The notes: generated by a model not told the origin, from the letters alone. Shown: positions 1 to 10,560, counted from the first letter of the stretch. The stretch is 64,000 nt of DNA from Lasiosphaeria ovina (GCA_033439765.1 JAULSN010000009.1:992001-1056000); one strand, 5' to 3'. Program-made: numbers and translations.

Positions 1-92
1 GCCCCACGAGCAGCGCCTCGCCGTACAGCCAGCGCTAGCGCCATACATGGCCTTCCTTGATTGGCGATGCCCCGTGGCCCGCAGGCTTTGAG

Positions 93-971
93 ATGAAGAA
101 TTCGGCCTCATTGGAATCCTCTCGCGTTAGAGGCTCTACTCGTGAGGCTTACGAAGACTTCTACAAGCGCCAAGCCTTCCAGATTAAGGATAAAAAGGTC
201 AAACCGGCCAACATCGCCAACATGGACGAGCACGGCATGCAGGAGCTTGAGACCCGGGCCGGAAAGGTCATCGGAAGCTCCCTAAGGAACCGAACCTACC
301 TACAAAGCTCTGATGCAACTACCTGGGTCACAGTCATTAAATGCGGTACTGCAGGGGGCATCCGTTTGAAGCCCGTCATCATATTTACCGGGGCCAGTCT
401 TCAAGAACAACACTCAAGGTCCAGTTCGTCTTTTTACCCTCACACACATCGCAAAAGCCCCAGCCTCTCGATCGCTCAGTCTTTTCACCTTTGATGAACT
501 ATTTCAGGCAAAACACCAAGGCCCTCGCGGGCTTCACTTCGTCGGCGCCTATCAACAAGCAACGGTTCCTTTTTTGCTACAGAGATGCCTCGGCCCGGGG
601 TATGAGCGCCCGCAACATCCTCTCGGGCTTCAGGAACACGGGGATCTGGCCGTACAGCCCGGCCCGCATACTGGATGACCCCGAGGCGTTCGTCAACAAA
701 GGTGCCCTCCCGGCCCGGCCTTCACCGCCGCCGACGACGGCCCCGAACGACGACGACAAGCCCCTCAAAACACCGCATGGTAGTCAGGACGTCAAGTAGT
801 ACCAGGACAGTATTCGGAATGCCCTCAGTCCGGCTCACCGGCGTATGAGGGCCTTGTCTACTAAGGTAGGGAGGTCCCTGGATCTGAAGAATACAGAGAT
901 CGCCGTCTCTGAAGGCACAAATTACGCATCTCACGACCGAATTAGAGGCTTCAAAGCCTCGCACGCGTAAG
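93..971 (+). pseudogene. pogo/Fot1-like DDE transposase relic
   Basis: Two frames together resemble a pogo-type (DDE_1) transposase. The first frame (to about 415) carries the first catalytic block, with NMDEHGMQE followed by the usual stretch ending near VIIFTG. The second frame (from about 418) carries the HTSQKPQPLD block, close to the family's HSSHxLQPLD, and a C-terminal part with NILSGFRNTGIWP. The middle of the catalytic domain, including the second aspartate block, is missing between them, so this is an internal deletion as well as a frameshift. The frame stops at 797-799, and family-like residues continue to about 970. No terminal inverted repeats were found and the upstream half may lie outside the window. 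Catalytically dead. Confidence 0.75.
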
Positions 972-1369
972 AGGGTATACGAAGATGGAAATGAGAAATT
1001 TGCTCGCATTCAAGATATTAATAACGCCCAAAAAGCTAGTCAATTACCCCCCAAGCGAAAAAGACGGGCCCGGGTGCCAAATTAGCTACATGCAATCGCA
1101 ATCGAAGAAGCCCGGGAAATAATCGCCCGTGGGCTCGAGCAATACAGAGGGGCCGAAGAAAAGGGCGAAAAAGAGGATCGAGTACTTTTTTGCTAGTTAT
1201 TTTGTGTAGAAATGGATAATTTGCGCGGTGGGTGGGTGTGGGCCAATTTCGTTGATGGGCGATGTCGTTGTTGGGTCGGCCCTGTTGGTGTCTCTTCCCG
1301 TCCTCCTCCTACTCCCACTCCTCACTCCTCGTCACCCCCCTCCTCTTCGTCGCCTCCCTCGTCCTCGTC

Positions 1370-2239
1370 CTAGTCCTGCTCCTCCTCCTCGCGTGCGCGC
1401 GCCATGCGCCTGAGTTCCATATTTGCCACGCGCAGGAGTTGTCGCCACAGACGCTCATCCGGTTCCACCGTTACGACGTGTCTGCCGTAGCGGTCGAGGT
1501 CGAGGTCGATGTCGAAGCTGAGGTCGACGGCCTCGCGTGCCGCGCGCACGGCTCCCTCGCGTGCCACGCGCGCGGGTTCCTCGCGGGCTGCGCGCTGGGC
1601 CACCTCGCGCGCAATGCGCAGGGCTTCCTCGTGGACCACGGGGAAGGCCATCTCCCGCACGGGGTGCATGGCCTCGTCGCGGGCCGCGCGCACGGCCAGC
1701 TCGGTCACCGCGCGCACGGCTTCTTCCTCCTCGTCGTCCGAGGGGGGGGCCGCACGCCTGCTGCTGCTGCTGCTGCTGTTGTTGTTGTTGTTGCTGTTGT
1801 TGCTGCTGCCGAGGCTGTTGCTGCTGCTGAGGCTGCTGCTGCTGCTGCTAGGCATAGCTGCCATAGAATCTGGCAGCAGCTGAATATCCGGCACAGGCAT
1901 TGAAGCCTGCGTCGCCTGGATGTACGGCGTGGCCGGGGTAGGAGAAGACGGCGAGAACATAATGCTGCTGGGAGGGATGCTAAAAGATGATGGTGCCGTT
2001 AGCGCCCTGCGTGGAAGACCTGGCGGCGGGGATACATACTGACCGAGGGTGATTGCGTGGAAGACCTTGCAAAGGTGTTCCTTGCAAAGGTGTTTGGCGG
2101 GGAGTGAACGATGGTGATTGCGTGGAAGATCTCGCAAAGGTGTTTGGCGCCCGGGAGACGATGGTAGATTGCGTGGATGGTAGATGGCGTGGAAGAGTTT
2201 GCCTTGAATGGGTGTTTGACGGGGAGTATGCTGCTGCAT
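1370..2239 (-). CDS. low-complexity hypothetical protein
   Basis: Open frame of up to 289 aa. The N-terminal third is low in complexity and rich in P, T and H. The middle has runs of S and N encoded by the CTG/TTG tract at 1756-1853. The C-terminal part is regular, with Ala/Arg/Glu helical repeats (VRAARDEA, RIAREVAQRAAREE) and ends in a short acidic tail. A start at the methionine near 1960 (MFSPSS) would give a shorter protein without the odd N-terminus. No family was recognised. The frame is long partly because the DNA is GC-rich, so it may be non-coding; the charged helical C-terminal half is the best argument for a gene. Confidence 0.35.
   Translation of the reverse strand: MQQHTPRQTPIQGKLFHAIYHPRNLPSSPGRQTPLRDLPRNHHRSLPAKHLCKEHLCKVFHAITLGQYVSPPPGLPRRALTAPSSFSIPPSSIMFSPSSPTPATPYIQATQASMPVPDIQLLPDSMAAMPSSSSSSLSSSNSLGSSNNSNNNNNSSSSSSRRAAPPSDDEEEEAVRAVTELAVRAARDEAMHPVREMAFPVVHEEALRIAREVAQRAAREEPARVAREGAVRAAREAVDLSFDIDLDLDRYGRHVVTVEPDERLWRQLLRVANMELRRMARAREEEEQD
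1756..1853. repeat. CTG/TTG trinucleotide tract
   Basis: Interrupted CTG and TTG triplets. Similar tracts lie at 9205-9283, 29596-29692 and 30468-30515. On the minus strand it codes for Ser/Asn runs in the hypothetical protein. Confidence 0.8.
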
Positions 2240-3431
2240 TAAAGGCCGGAGGGGGCTTTTCTATATATGCATCATTCAACACCGTCACATGCATCACCGA
2301 CACAGGCATCACCGAGTTACGACTTTATTTTACTTCCGGTAGGCGAAAGTATGGCTTTATTTACTGCTGGTAGGAATGCCGTCTTTGGTCAATCGGCAAT
2401 ACTAAATAATGCTTACCGCTGCACCCTGTCGCAAGTGGACCGGTACCCCGGATCGGTGGCTGCTCCTTTGCCGGGCGGCGCCTACGGTGAGTTATGACTT
2501 TTAGCGACTCGGCACCCTTGCAACCTTGCAGACGTAATTGACCGGTTTCCCAGCAAGGTGCAGGGCTGCCTCGGTGAATACGTTGCCAAGGTGGACCTTT
2601 CATGTTCAGCCGCATCTGACAGAGCTGCGTCCTCTCTTCTTCGATCTCAACCTCGGGTAACAGGGAGGCCTTTCTTCTCAAGGCTCTTCCCATCGTTCAA
2701 TGCCCGTGATATCTTCGCTGGGGAGGGACTGCGCCCGGCACTGAGACTGCACCCCACTTTTGCTAGCGCTGGGACTGCACCCCACTTCCCACCTTGGGCA
2801 TAAGAATCATCAGCCCCGGCACGACCTTGGACAGATGACGCATTCCCCCGGCCCGCAAATATGGTCTTGCCGCCGCGCCCGGGAATTATTACTCTTCGCG
2901 GTACCAGATGATCTACCTCACATGGTAGATGCGCTACTGCATTCTTCAGAGGCGGCAGATCGCTGTGGTCCTCTGTTTCGAACCCACCCCGCTGTGGGTC
3001 GAACCCTACCCCTCTGTGGGTCGAACCGTATCCCGCTGTGGGTCGAACCCTATCCCGCTGTGGGGCAAAGCAGGCAATGCTTCCGTGCATGAGATTTCGT
3101 CTGCGTGATCGCGCCCTGAAGGTGCCGTGGTTTTTTCCTTCTCTTTTGCCTTTGCCTCTTGATAACCTTTCCACCGGCCTAAAGCTCTTTCTTTTCTTGC
3201 GCAAGCACCGTGGTAGTCGGCTGCACTGGAACCGCTCGCGAAAATTACGGCATTTATAAGCTATCTATGGAAATAAAGAAGCATTTGGAATGCTGTGGAA
3301 ACGATACCTCCAAACTGACTTCGTAAAGAAAGAGAAACGGGTGAGGTGTCCTTATCTATCGTGTACTATGTATTTCCCCGGCTTATACCCGCTAATATTG
3401 TCCCGTTTCTTTTTCCTCCCCTCTTCAGCTC
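2240..3431. other. stretch without a convincing gene
   Basis: Several open frames of 70-185 codons overlap on both strands with no recognisable domain. It holds two copies of a GGGACTGCAC-containing motif (2728-2790) that recurs at 23.7-24.0 kb, and a 22-bp minisatellite at 2979-3066. Confidence 0.5.
2979..3066. repeat. 22-bp minisatellite, four units
   Basis: The unit CGCTGTGGGTCGAACCCTAT recurs with small changes four times in a row. Confidence 0.8.
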
Positions 3432-3601
3432 CTCAAACATACTAAGATCCGTCTATCTCCAGTCCCTCTTTAGCCGCTCAAACATACCAAGATCCGTCTA
3501 TCCATAGTCCCTCTTTAGCTGCTCAAACATACCAAGATCCGTCTATCTCCAGTCCCTCTTTAGCTGCTCAAACATACCAAGATCCGTCTATTTCCAGTCA
3601 C
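3432..3601. repeat. 45-bp tandem repeat, about 3.8 units
   Basis: A unit beginning CTCAAACATACCAAGATCCG restarts at 3432, 3477, 3522 and 3567 with very few differences. It lies directly upstream of the NACHT relic, where its promoter or 5' UTR would be. Confidence 0.9.
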
Positions 3602-4604
3602 TATGTTGGTAAATCCACCCTAGCAATCATTCTGCTGCTCCTCGCCACGGCGAGCTGTCTCAATGCCGCCGTTGGCGATATCGGAATTTCCAAAGCCTCC
3701 AGGATAACAACCGGAGTGGGCGAGGTCGCCGGTTTCATCCTGTCGGCCAAGGGAATGGTCAACCTGGTACTCCAGAGTGTGCCGCAAGCTGCGCCAGCTG
3801 CACTTCCCTGGGCCGGCGTTTGCCTTGGGCTGCAAGTGAGCTCTCACCGTCAGAGATCCTTCTACCTAGCTTTGCTAATATACGAATAGATGCTCCGGAA
3901 TCCGGCCCAGGCGACAATATCCAACCCTGCCGCTATTGCCTACGTCATCTCCGGGATGGACTGGTATTATGCCTTGACCAAACACCTCCTAAACAAGAGC
4001 AACATTATCGCCGGCAACGAGTTCCAAGCAATCTTGCATCGGCTGGAGGAGACGGTCGTTAAGCTCTACAAAGCCATCCTCTTTTATCAGATGAAGAGCG
4101 TTTATTCATACTATCGCAACCAAGGTCTCGTCTTCCTTCGCGGCATGCTCGGTTTGGATGATTGGGACGGCGATCTGAAGCTTGTCACCGATGTAGAAGC
4201 CACCATTAAGAAGGATGCGGCCCAGTACTACCAAGAACGGACGAAGACTTTTTCTCGGAGAGCTTGTCAGTTATGCCGAAGGAATGGAGACGCGGCTCGG
4301 CGGTATCCATCAAACGCTTCAAGGCTTCATCTCGTCGCAGAAGGACGCCCGCAGGGATGATATCGAGGCAGCGTGCCGCAGAGATATCTACATCGTTGAT
4401 CCGCAATACAATATCGAACGGATCGAGAAGAATAAGGATGAGCTGCTCGATGACGCGTATAAGCGGATCCTTCGCACCCCGGAGTACGCAGCGTTCACAA
4501 ATTGGGACGATAGCGGACCTGATTGTCCGCCGCGCCGATTGCTCTGGATAAAAGGACATGCCGGCACGGGAAAGACAATGCTCATGATCGGCCTCACCCG
4601 CCAA

Positions 4605-5432
4605 CTCTCCCATCGATGTCTCCCTATCCACCGTTTCCGTCCGCTTGAATCAACACGACTGGACCAGGAAGAAGCTTGAGTGCCGGGCAACACAACAAGA
4701 CGAAGCCTTACGAAAAGTATCACGTCTTCCAGATGACTAGGTTTACGCCCGAACAAATCGTCTGCATTGACGAGTCAGGCGTAGATAAAAGAGACGGCAT
4801 CAGGAAATGGGGATGGGGCTCCAAAGGGGTATACTGCAAAGCGGTTCCACCTACTGCCGGCGAATACAGCAGAGGGCCCTCTTCATTTGTCAATATACCA
4901 GGGCTCGACTAACCAGGAAGGCTTCACGATGTGGCTGAGAGACGTCCTCTTGCCGAAGATGAACTCCTTCCCGGGTAAGCATTCGGTCCTGGTGCTCGAT
5001 AACGCTAGCTGGTAAAAAAATGTACTCATCCGTGCATCTGTTTAGATAGGAGTCGCTCATTCGGGCCTGTGTCTGTTGCAGTTGCTAGTGCCAGTCCAGT
5101 CCTTTCGAGCGCAGCGAGCAGCTCGCCTGGGCGCCCCCGTTTGGCCGCCAGAGGCAAAAGAGAGGAACAAAAAATGTGTGTGTGAGAGGTAAAAGCAAAG
5201 TCCCCTTTTGTGAGTCTCCCCGTGCCGCGGTGGTTTACTTTTTTTTTTCCTTCTTCTTTTGCCTCCGGCGGCCAAACGGGGGCGCCCAGGCGAGCTGCTC
5301 GCTACGCTCGAAATATCTACGGCCTTTGTGATGCGACCGGCGCCGTATTTACCTGACTTCAACCCGATAAAACTGTGCTTTGGCGGTATAAAGGCGTATA
5401 TGCGGCGGCACACAAAGTGGGTTGAGGATAAG
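4605..5432 (+). pseudogene. Tc1/mariner-like (DDE_3) transposase relic inside the NACHT gene
   Basis: The junction falls at TRQLSHR of the NACHT domain. From there the frame reads as the end of the transposase helix-turn-helix region (SLSTVSVRLNQHDWTRKKLE). It is followed by the first catalytic block (CIDESGVDKRDG), the second (VLVLDNASW) and the third-block region YLPDFNPIKLCFGGIKAYMRR. Frames change near 4710 and 4890, and a stop follows the second block. The N-terminal DNA-binding domain is absent, so the insertion is already a truncated copy. A foldback element sits between the second and third blocks. No terminal repeats or TA duplication could be assigned. Confidence 0.75.
5103..5313. 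mobile_element. 211-bp foldback element (MITE-like)
   Basis: Perfectly placed inverted arms of 58 nt, 5103-5160 and 5256-5313, differ at only two positions and flank a 95-nt spacer. The arms begin TTTCGAGCG and contain GCGCCCCC and GGCCGCC. It lies inside the Tc1 relic, which itself lies inside the NACHT relic. Related single arms occur at 55425-55480 and 60216-60290. No target-site duplication outside the arms is clear. Confidence 0.85.
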
Positions 5433-6968
5433 TTAAGGAGATGTCGGTTATCAGGGTGACGTCAATCCGTTGCCCTGGCACCAGCGCTGTCCTTCTTCTT
5501 CTACCAAGGCACAGACACGGCTCTGAACAACGCCACGGCGGTCCTCCAATCTTTGATCTGGCTTCTCCTTTTCCAGCAGCCACGTCTCAGATCGCATTTA
5601 CTTCAGAAGCACAAATAGTCAGGGGCCGATCTCTTCACGGGCAGAAATGCCTTGTACGCTCTGTCCGAGGCGTCTCGGAATATGGCGAGGGACCCTCGGC
5701 TGTCGCCCGTCTACTTTGCGGTCGACGCGCTTGACGAGTGCGGGCAGGGGTTGTCGGACCCCATCCAGCTCATTTCGACGTCTCTCACTCTCTCTGAAAA
5801 GGTCAGGTGGTCAGTCTCGAGCCGTCCGACTGTCAAGCTTAATAATCCGGACACCACCAGGATGCTGCTCGAGCTAGATGCCCAAACGCTAGAGCGTCCA
5901 GTCAGCGTATATATCGACCACAAGCTCGCCGCTTTCAGAGGCAGAGACGGCTACGACGAAAATACTCTGGCAATAATTCCAACAACAATCCGCGAAGGAG
6001 CGAAAAACACCTTTGTGTAGCTCTCGTGTTCAGGCGGCTGGAGTCCGTTGAGGGATTGTATGCCGTGGATATCATCATAATGATCCCTCCTGACTTATCC
6101 GAGCTTTATGGTCATATGATGACGAGAATCGAGAACGGCCACATGAGAGATCCGGAATATTGCAAGAATGCGCTGGTGGCGGCCTGTCTTGCATATCGTC
6201 CACTCTCCCCTCTCTGAACTTGCTATTGTTGCTGCTCTACCGTCCAAGATCAACCCGCAGAATGTCGTCGAGAAGTGTGGCTCCTTCTTAGCAACCAGGC
6301 AGAAAACGGTGTACCTGATCCACCAATCCGCCAAAGACTATCTGAACGAAAGCTACACCTGGAGGCTTCAGCCCGCTGGGCCCGCGCAGGGGCATACGGA
6401 CATCGCCACGCGCTCAATCGATGCAATGTCGTCAATGCTGCCAAGGCAAAACATGTACAACCTCGACTTCGGCTTCAAGCCAAAGGACATGGCACCGCCT
6501 AATCCAGACCCGTTAGCTCCAATATGATACTCTTGCCTCTTCTAGGCCGATTATCTCTGCTCCTTGAACGGCAAGAACCCTAGGTTGGAGGGAGGGACTG
6601 ACTGATGACGGGAAATTGTTTGGGTTTCTCAAGGAATTGTTCCTCCGTCGGCTTGAAAGTTTGTCTCTTCTAGGGAAACTCTCAGACGGGATACGGTCGA
6701 TAAGAAGGCTGCTGCACATCGACCAGGTATGTCTATAACCCTCCGATAGCGTCCAGTTACTAACTGCTGCTAGTCGCAACCAAATAACTTGACCATATCT
6801 ATTTTGGCCACGCCTACTTTTGGTCCCTGCGCAAGCCACCATGCACTTACACCAACATGTGATCAATCCTTTTTCTTCAACACACCGCAACTTCCTCAAA
6901 ACAAGTCGGAATTCCTTCATTTCTACTGCAAAAGACAGCTCTTTGAGCCCTCAATCGAACCGTGCCTG

Positions 6969-8075
6969 ACTACAACGAACTGGAGATGCTGCAAGTTATG
7001 CAAATGGTGCGCGAAGGCATTCCGGTGCGGCGCGCCGCCCTGGAATGTGTGCGTTCCAAGGTCCTCTCCCTCTCTTCGTCACCGTATGGCTGGCCACAAA
7101 TTTGGCCATATTGCATTTGAACACATGCAGGGCCTCACGCATGAGACGGAAACCCGGCTTGCCGAATGCATCACCATTCAAGGCTCTCTCGGCATGCCTC
7201 CGACTCATGCGCAGGTGCAAGAGTTCACCCGGCGGCTGGCCCGGGAGGGAGGGAGGGAAGCCTAATAAAGTAGGACCGAAGTGGTTGCGCGGCTTCCTAG
7301 CCCGAAACCCGTCAATCCGGACCTACCGGGCTAAACGCTTTAACAACAGCACTACTCTGCGAAACTAAATCCTTTCGAGGGTTAGAGCTTCAGCAACCAG
7401 GACAAAGGCTGGATTGACGATGCCGGGGCATTGGAATGGCTTCATAAGATCTTTCTTCCACATACCGGTACGAAGGATAACGAACGCCAGCTCCTCATTG
7501 TTGACGGTCACGGCAATCATACAACTGATGAATATATGTGGTGGGTATGCTTCCAAAACAACATTCAGCTTCTTTACCTACCGCCGCATTCATCACACGT
7601 GCTTCAGCCGCTCGACTTGTCTATTTCTCGTCCCTGAAGCGGGCATACCGGAAGGAAGTTAACAACATACCCCGGTGCTCCGATTCAACGATCTCCGGCC
7701 GGCGTATTATGTTGATTTGCTACCAGAAAGCCCGGGCGGTAGCATTACGCCCCGAGAACTGCAAGGCGGGCTGGCTGGCTGCCTGGTGGTGGCCGGTAAA
7801 TAAGCAAAAACCACTCCGAAGTCCTCTATTGCTAGAAAACAAGAACAAAGCCGTCACTAATATAGCTTCAGCTACCCTGGAGGAAGCCAGGGAGGTAGCT
7901 CACTAACAACAACAGTTACTTGACGACCACGGTGCTTGGAAGACCCCCCATAAGGTAGTTGATCTTACGCTTGCCCTGGCCAAAGTGAACATCAGCTCCC
8001 CGGCTCGCAGGTCACGTCATCACCCATTCAGGAAGGTCAGGAAGGCATTCAGTCACAAGGACTTCGAATTGGCTA
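6969..8075 (+). pseudogene. second pogo-like transposase relic
   Basis: It starts with a Psq-type helix-turn-helix piece (MVREGIPVRRAALEC) and continues into the CENP-B-like DNA-binding half (about 7100-7369: LTHETETRLAECI, VGPKWLRGFLARNPS). It then jumps to the end of the DDE domain (7398 on: GWIDDAGALEWLHKIFLPHTG, LLIVDGHGNHTTDEYMW, LPPHSSHVLQPLDL). The first catalytic block between the halves is deleted. A frameshift near 7635 leads to ICYQKARAVALRPENCKAGW, and a stop near 7905 precedes the tail motif WKTPHKVVDLTLALAKVN. It abuts the end of the NACHT relic. Confidence 0.8.
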
Positions 8076-8196
8076 GGAGGCATTCATTCGCAGTTACGGA
8101 TCGATTGTAGAGCGGGCACCATTACAGACATGTGGCACCGCGCTCGTCTTCAGTCCGACAATGAGCGAGATTAGGAAGCAGCAATGGAAGGAAAGG

Positions 8197-8619
8197 TTAA
8201 CATTTATCGAAATGGCCGTAGGTATGAGAGACGGCTGGGACGCGCACCGGCAGACGCTCGAGGGGCATAGCAGTTCCGTCAAGGCATAGCGTTCTCGCCG
8301 GACAGCACCACGGTTGCGTCGGCTTCGGGAACGGGAACAGTCGCGCCATCCGCTCATGTATCGTCGTCTTCTGCCGCTTGGAAGCTTGCATGCTGATGTC
8401 CGTCTGATCCGAGCCATGCGGCGCTGATTCAGTGTCCATCTCTGAGGCGGCTCGCTTCTTCACTCGGATGGGCAGGGACGCGCTCAGCGACGGGAACGAG
8501 ACTGCCGGCGGGCCCTTGATATTCTCGGCCTCTGCCATGACCTGGTCCTCGACCTGCCTGCTCCATCTCCTCTTGGTGGCCGGCACCAGACTCGCTAGCC
8601 TAGCGAGCCATCTCGACAC
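8197..8619 (-). CDS. hypothetical protein, uncertain
   Basis: Open frame of 140 aa with a basic nuclear-signal-like patch (KRQK) and the stretch VSFPSLSASLPIRVKKRAASEMD. DNA for that stretch is repeated in the opposite orientation at about 11057-11130, so it belongs to a dispersed sequence. No family was recognised and no promoter is evident. Confidence 0.25.
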   Translation of the reverse strand: MSRWLARLASLVPATKRRWSRQVEDQVMAEAENIKGPPAVSFPSLSASLPIRVKKRAASEMDTESAPHGSDQTDISMQASKRQKTTIHERMARLFPFPKPTQPWCCPARTLCLDGTAMPLERLPVRVPAVSHTYGHFDKC

Positions 8620-9204
8620 TGTTCGCCGTCACTACAGCTATATGCTTCTACCGGCGAGATGCAGAAACAACAAGACCAGTCGACTGGGCAGGGCAGGATA
8701 AGGGGAGCCTGGGCCTGGATCGGGGGCTGTCGGTACATACCTACAGTAGAGTAAGTAAGATACTAAATGTTTGGGAGGCGGAGGTACCAAAGGGGAGGCA
8801 TCCATATGGGCCAGGACAAGCCACAATGTCAATCACGGAAAACAATTGCCGCAGGCGGTTGACCCGAATACTTGGCAGCTGGCTCTGTCTGGCTGGCATC
8901 CATCGGGTGTAACTTGCACGAACTACAGAGATGGCCCGAAGGACAAGCCTCGGCCGGCCGGCGGCCGACGATTGCCGGATACCGATAATAACCACCGACT
9001 TGTCTGGTCACCGCTTCGCGCATCAATTACGAACCGCGAATCCCGCGCACCGTATACGAAGTCTTCTAGAACAACGTTACGATGTCAATAAACCCATTAC
9101 GATATACGCGTCCCTCGCGTCGTACGCGTCGATACCTACCTAGGCGCGCCGCCTCCACGCGGCAGGCCCGCAGAGAAGGCACATCGTCAACATCAATCGC
9201 AAGC
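8620..9204. other. no gene recognised
   Basis: Overlapping short frames on both strands without domain signals. Nothing else was seen in it. Confidence 0.4.
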
Positions 9205-9283
9205 TGCTGTTGTTGCTGCTGTTGTTGCTGCTGTTGTTGCTGCTGTTGTTGCTGCTGCTGGTGCTGCTGGTGCTGCTGCTGCT
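9205..9283. repeat. CTG/TTG trinucleotide tract
   Basis: Encodes a polyglutamine run on the minus strand, in frame with but beyond the stop of the coiled-coil gene at 9309-9677. This suggests the tract was once inside that gene or fused next to it. Confidence 0.8.
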
Positions 9284-9308
9284 GAGAGAATGCTGATGTT
9301 GAGAGATG

Positions 9309-9677
9309 TCAACGAGTGGCTGGAGAACAGCGGCGCTGTCGGCCGCAAACAAGCGTGCGTGCATTCACACTAGCAATCTCAAAATTGTGTTGCCGGTTTT
9401 CGATCATATTGAACCGCTGGTTAATCCGCTGGTCCATAGCGTTAATCCGCTGGTTCAATTGTTGTCCCATGTCGTTAATCCGTTGTCCTATAGCGTTAAT
9501 CCGCTGGTTCAATTGTTGTCCCAAGTCGTCAATCCGTTGTCCCAGAGCATTGATCGCAGCGAAGATGTTCTGCTGGTGTTGGATGGGACCAAGGTTGGCA
9601 AGACGCCGAGATTCAATGCCTAGCGTGGTGAATGCGTCGGCCACGGCATCAGGATTGGGGAGGGCGTGGGCGTCCAT
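9309..9677 (-). CDS. small coiled-coil protein
   Basis: A 122-aa frame starting at the ATG in the context TTCAAAATGGAC, chosen because the open frame upstream of it is a pogo transposase tail. Residues 30-100 form a repeating heptad-like block with INALGQRIDDLGQQLNQRIN and close variants, predicted to be coiled coil. The repeats are also visible in DNA as about 30-bp units (9415-9560). The end (NFEIASVNART) resembles the conserved asparagine/alanine block of a fungal coiled-coil family I know only loosely. Truncation at the 3' end is possible, because the frame after the stop continues into polyglutamine. Function unknown. Confidence 0.5.
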   Translation of the reverse strand: MDAHALPNPDAVADAFTTLGIESRRLANLGPIQHQQNIFAAINALGQRIDDLGQQLNQRINAIGQRINDMGQQLNQRINAMDQRINQRFNMIENRQHNFEIASVNARTLVCGRQRRCSPATR

Positions 9678-9719
9678 TTTGAAGGTGCGAAATAAACGAG
9701 CGAAAGAGAGAGAGAGAGA

Positions 9720-10138
9720 GACCTCGGCCCGGCATTGTGCTGCGATGAGGGCCTCGGTCTCCTCGTCGCCCTGGCGCTCTGCTGCTTCCTCGTCGCGCCG
9801 TTTCCGCTCGGCATCTTGCAGCCGCTGCTTCTCCAAAAAGGCGTGGACCTGCTGCATCGCCACCTGCTTCTTGGCACGCTTCGCACGCTCCATTTCCTCC
9901 AACTGCTTCTGCTTTTCGGCTTCTTCCTGTTCTTTTCCCGCGCGCTGGCGGTCGTGTCTTCGCTGCAGTTCTGCCTTTTTCTTTTCCTTCTCGAGCTGCT
10001 TCCGGCTGAAGCCTTTTGCGACATTCTTGGGCAGCTCCCGTTGTGCCCTGTCAGCCTTCTTTTCGATGTTGAATCTGGCTAGCTGAATCGTCAGGTCCGC
10101 TACTTTGTGGGGAGTCTTCCACGTGCCCGGGTCCTCTG
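9720..10138 (-). pseudogene. pogo transposase C-terminal tail
   Basis: The minus-strand frame contains TWKTPHKVADLTIQLARFN, matching the tail motif of the pogo relic at 6969-8075. It is followed by a long Lys/Glu/Gln-rich coiled coil (KQLEKEKKKAELQRRHDRQR). The catalytic part is missing; upstream DNA is a polyketide synthase fragment. It ends at a GA microsatellite (9706-9722). Confidence 0.65.
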
Positions 10139-10235
10139 TTGTTTTGGAGGCTGTGGAGTAGTGGCCAAGGGAGAGAGAGAGGGAGAGAGAGAAGTGGATG
10201 CGACTTGGCGGCCTCGAGGCTTGATGGCAGCAGCA

Positions 10236-10560
10236 ACAGAAACACCACGAATCTGGCGCCTTCGGCCCGGCAGTATCTGTCTGCGTCTTTGTCGAACGCC
10301 TTGCATTGGCCCGTCGGACTCAAGAAGCCACTCCTTCCCAGGTCGAGGAAGTTGTTTTCTCCCGCCATGTCGTTGATGCCTCCAGGAAGAGCAATGCTGC
10401 ATTCGCCTCCCTGGATCGCCTTCACCGCACGGTTAATCGCCACCAGCGATGACGAACAAGCCGTATCAATGACCTCGGCGGGACCGGTCCAGCCGAAAAA
10501 GTAGGCCAGTCTGCCGCACAGGAACGCCCTCAGAGTACCGGTCGATGTGTGTGCGGTGGG
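10236..10560 (-). pseudogene. polyketide synthase ketosynthase fragment
   Basis: About 105 residues of a fungal iterative PKS ketosynthase domain, including the active-site motif DTACSSSLVAIN and the following block FDKDADRYCRAEGA. The normal glycine in FDKxADGYCRAEG is Arg here. Both ends run into unrelated sequence: the downstream side becomes simple sequence, and the upstream side joins the dispersed GACATGTC repeat. A real PKS is over 1500 aa, so this is a fragment, not a gene. Confidence 0.85.

Larger units (their letters stand above)
3742..6800 (+). pseudogene. NACHT/NLR-like (STAND) protein relic, transposon-interrupted
   Basis: Parts in order: an N-terminal piece ending near 3835 with LPWAGVCLGLQ; an intron at 3836-3889 (GTGAGC...GCTAATATACGAATAG); the fungal NACHT N-terminal domain (3890-4240); a one-base slip in a T run near 4246; and the P-loop GHAGTGKTM near 4560. 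The gene then breaks at about 4605 and resumes near 5470 with LSFFFYQGTD, the Walker-B-like VYFAVDALDECG near 5720, and the IHQSAKDYL block near 6330. Stops at 5616-5618 (TAG), 6525-6527 (TGA) and 6543-6545 (TAG) sit where the family would have Gln, Arg and Trp, so each is one C-to-T or G-to-A change. A likely intron lies at 6727-6773 (GTATGT...CTAAC...TAG). Such proteins act in fungal heterokaryon incompatibility and immunity-like responses; this copy is dead. No C-terminal repeat domain remains. Confidence 0.85.

Noticed and set aside
1262..1903. Plus-strand frames over the CTG tract
   Set aside because: Poly-Ala/Val/Leu produced by GC-rich DNA and triplet repeats opposite a more plausible minus-strand frame.
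2647..3204. 185-codon minus-strand frame
   Set aside because: Overlaps a minisatellite and dispersed repeats; no domain or natural composition.
3432..3601. CRISPR-like spacing of repeats
   Set aside because: Units are contiguous tandem copies without unique spacers; the DNA is fungal.
9316..10086. 256-codon plus-strand frame
   Set aside because: Antisense of the pogo tail and coiled-coil gene; Cys/Ser/Arg-rich shadow.
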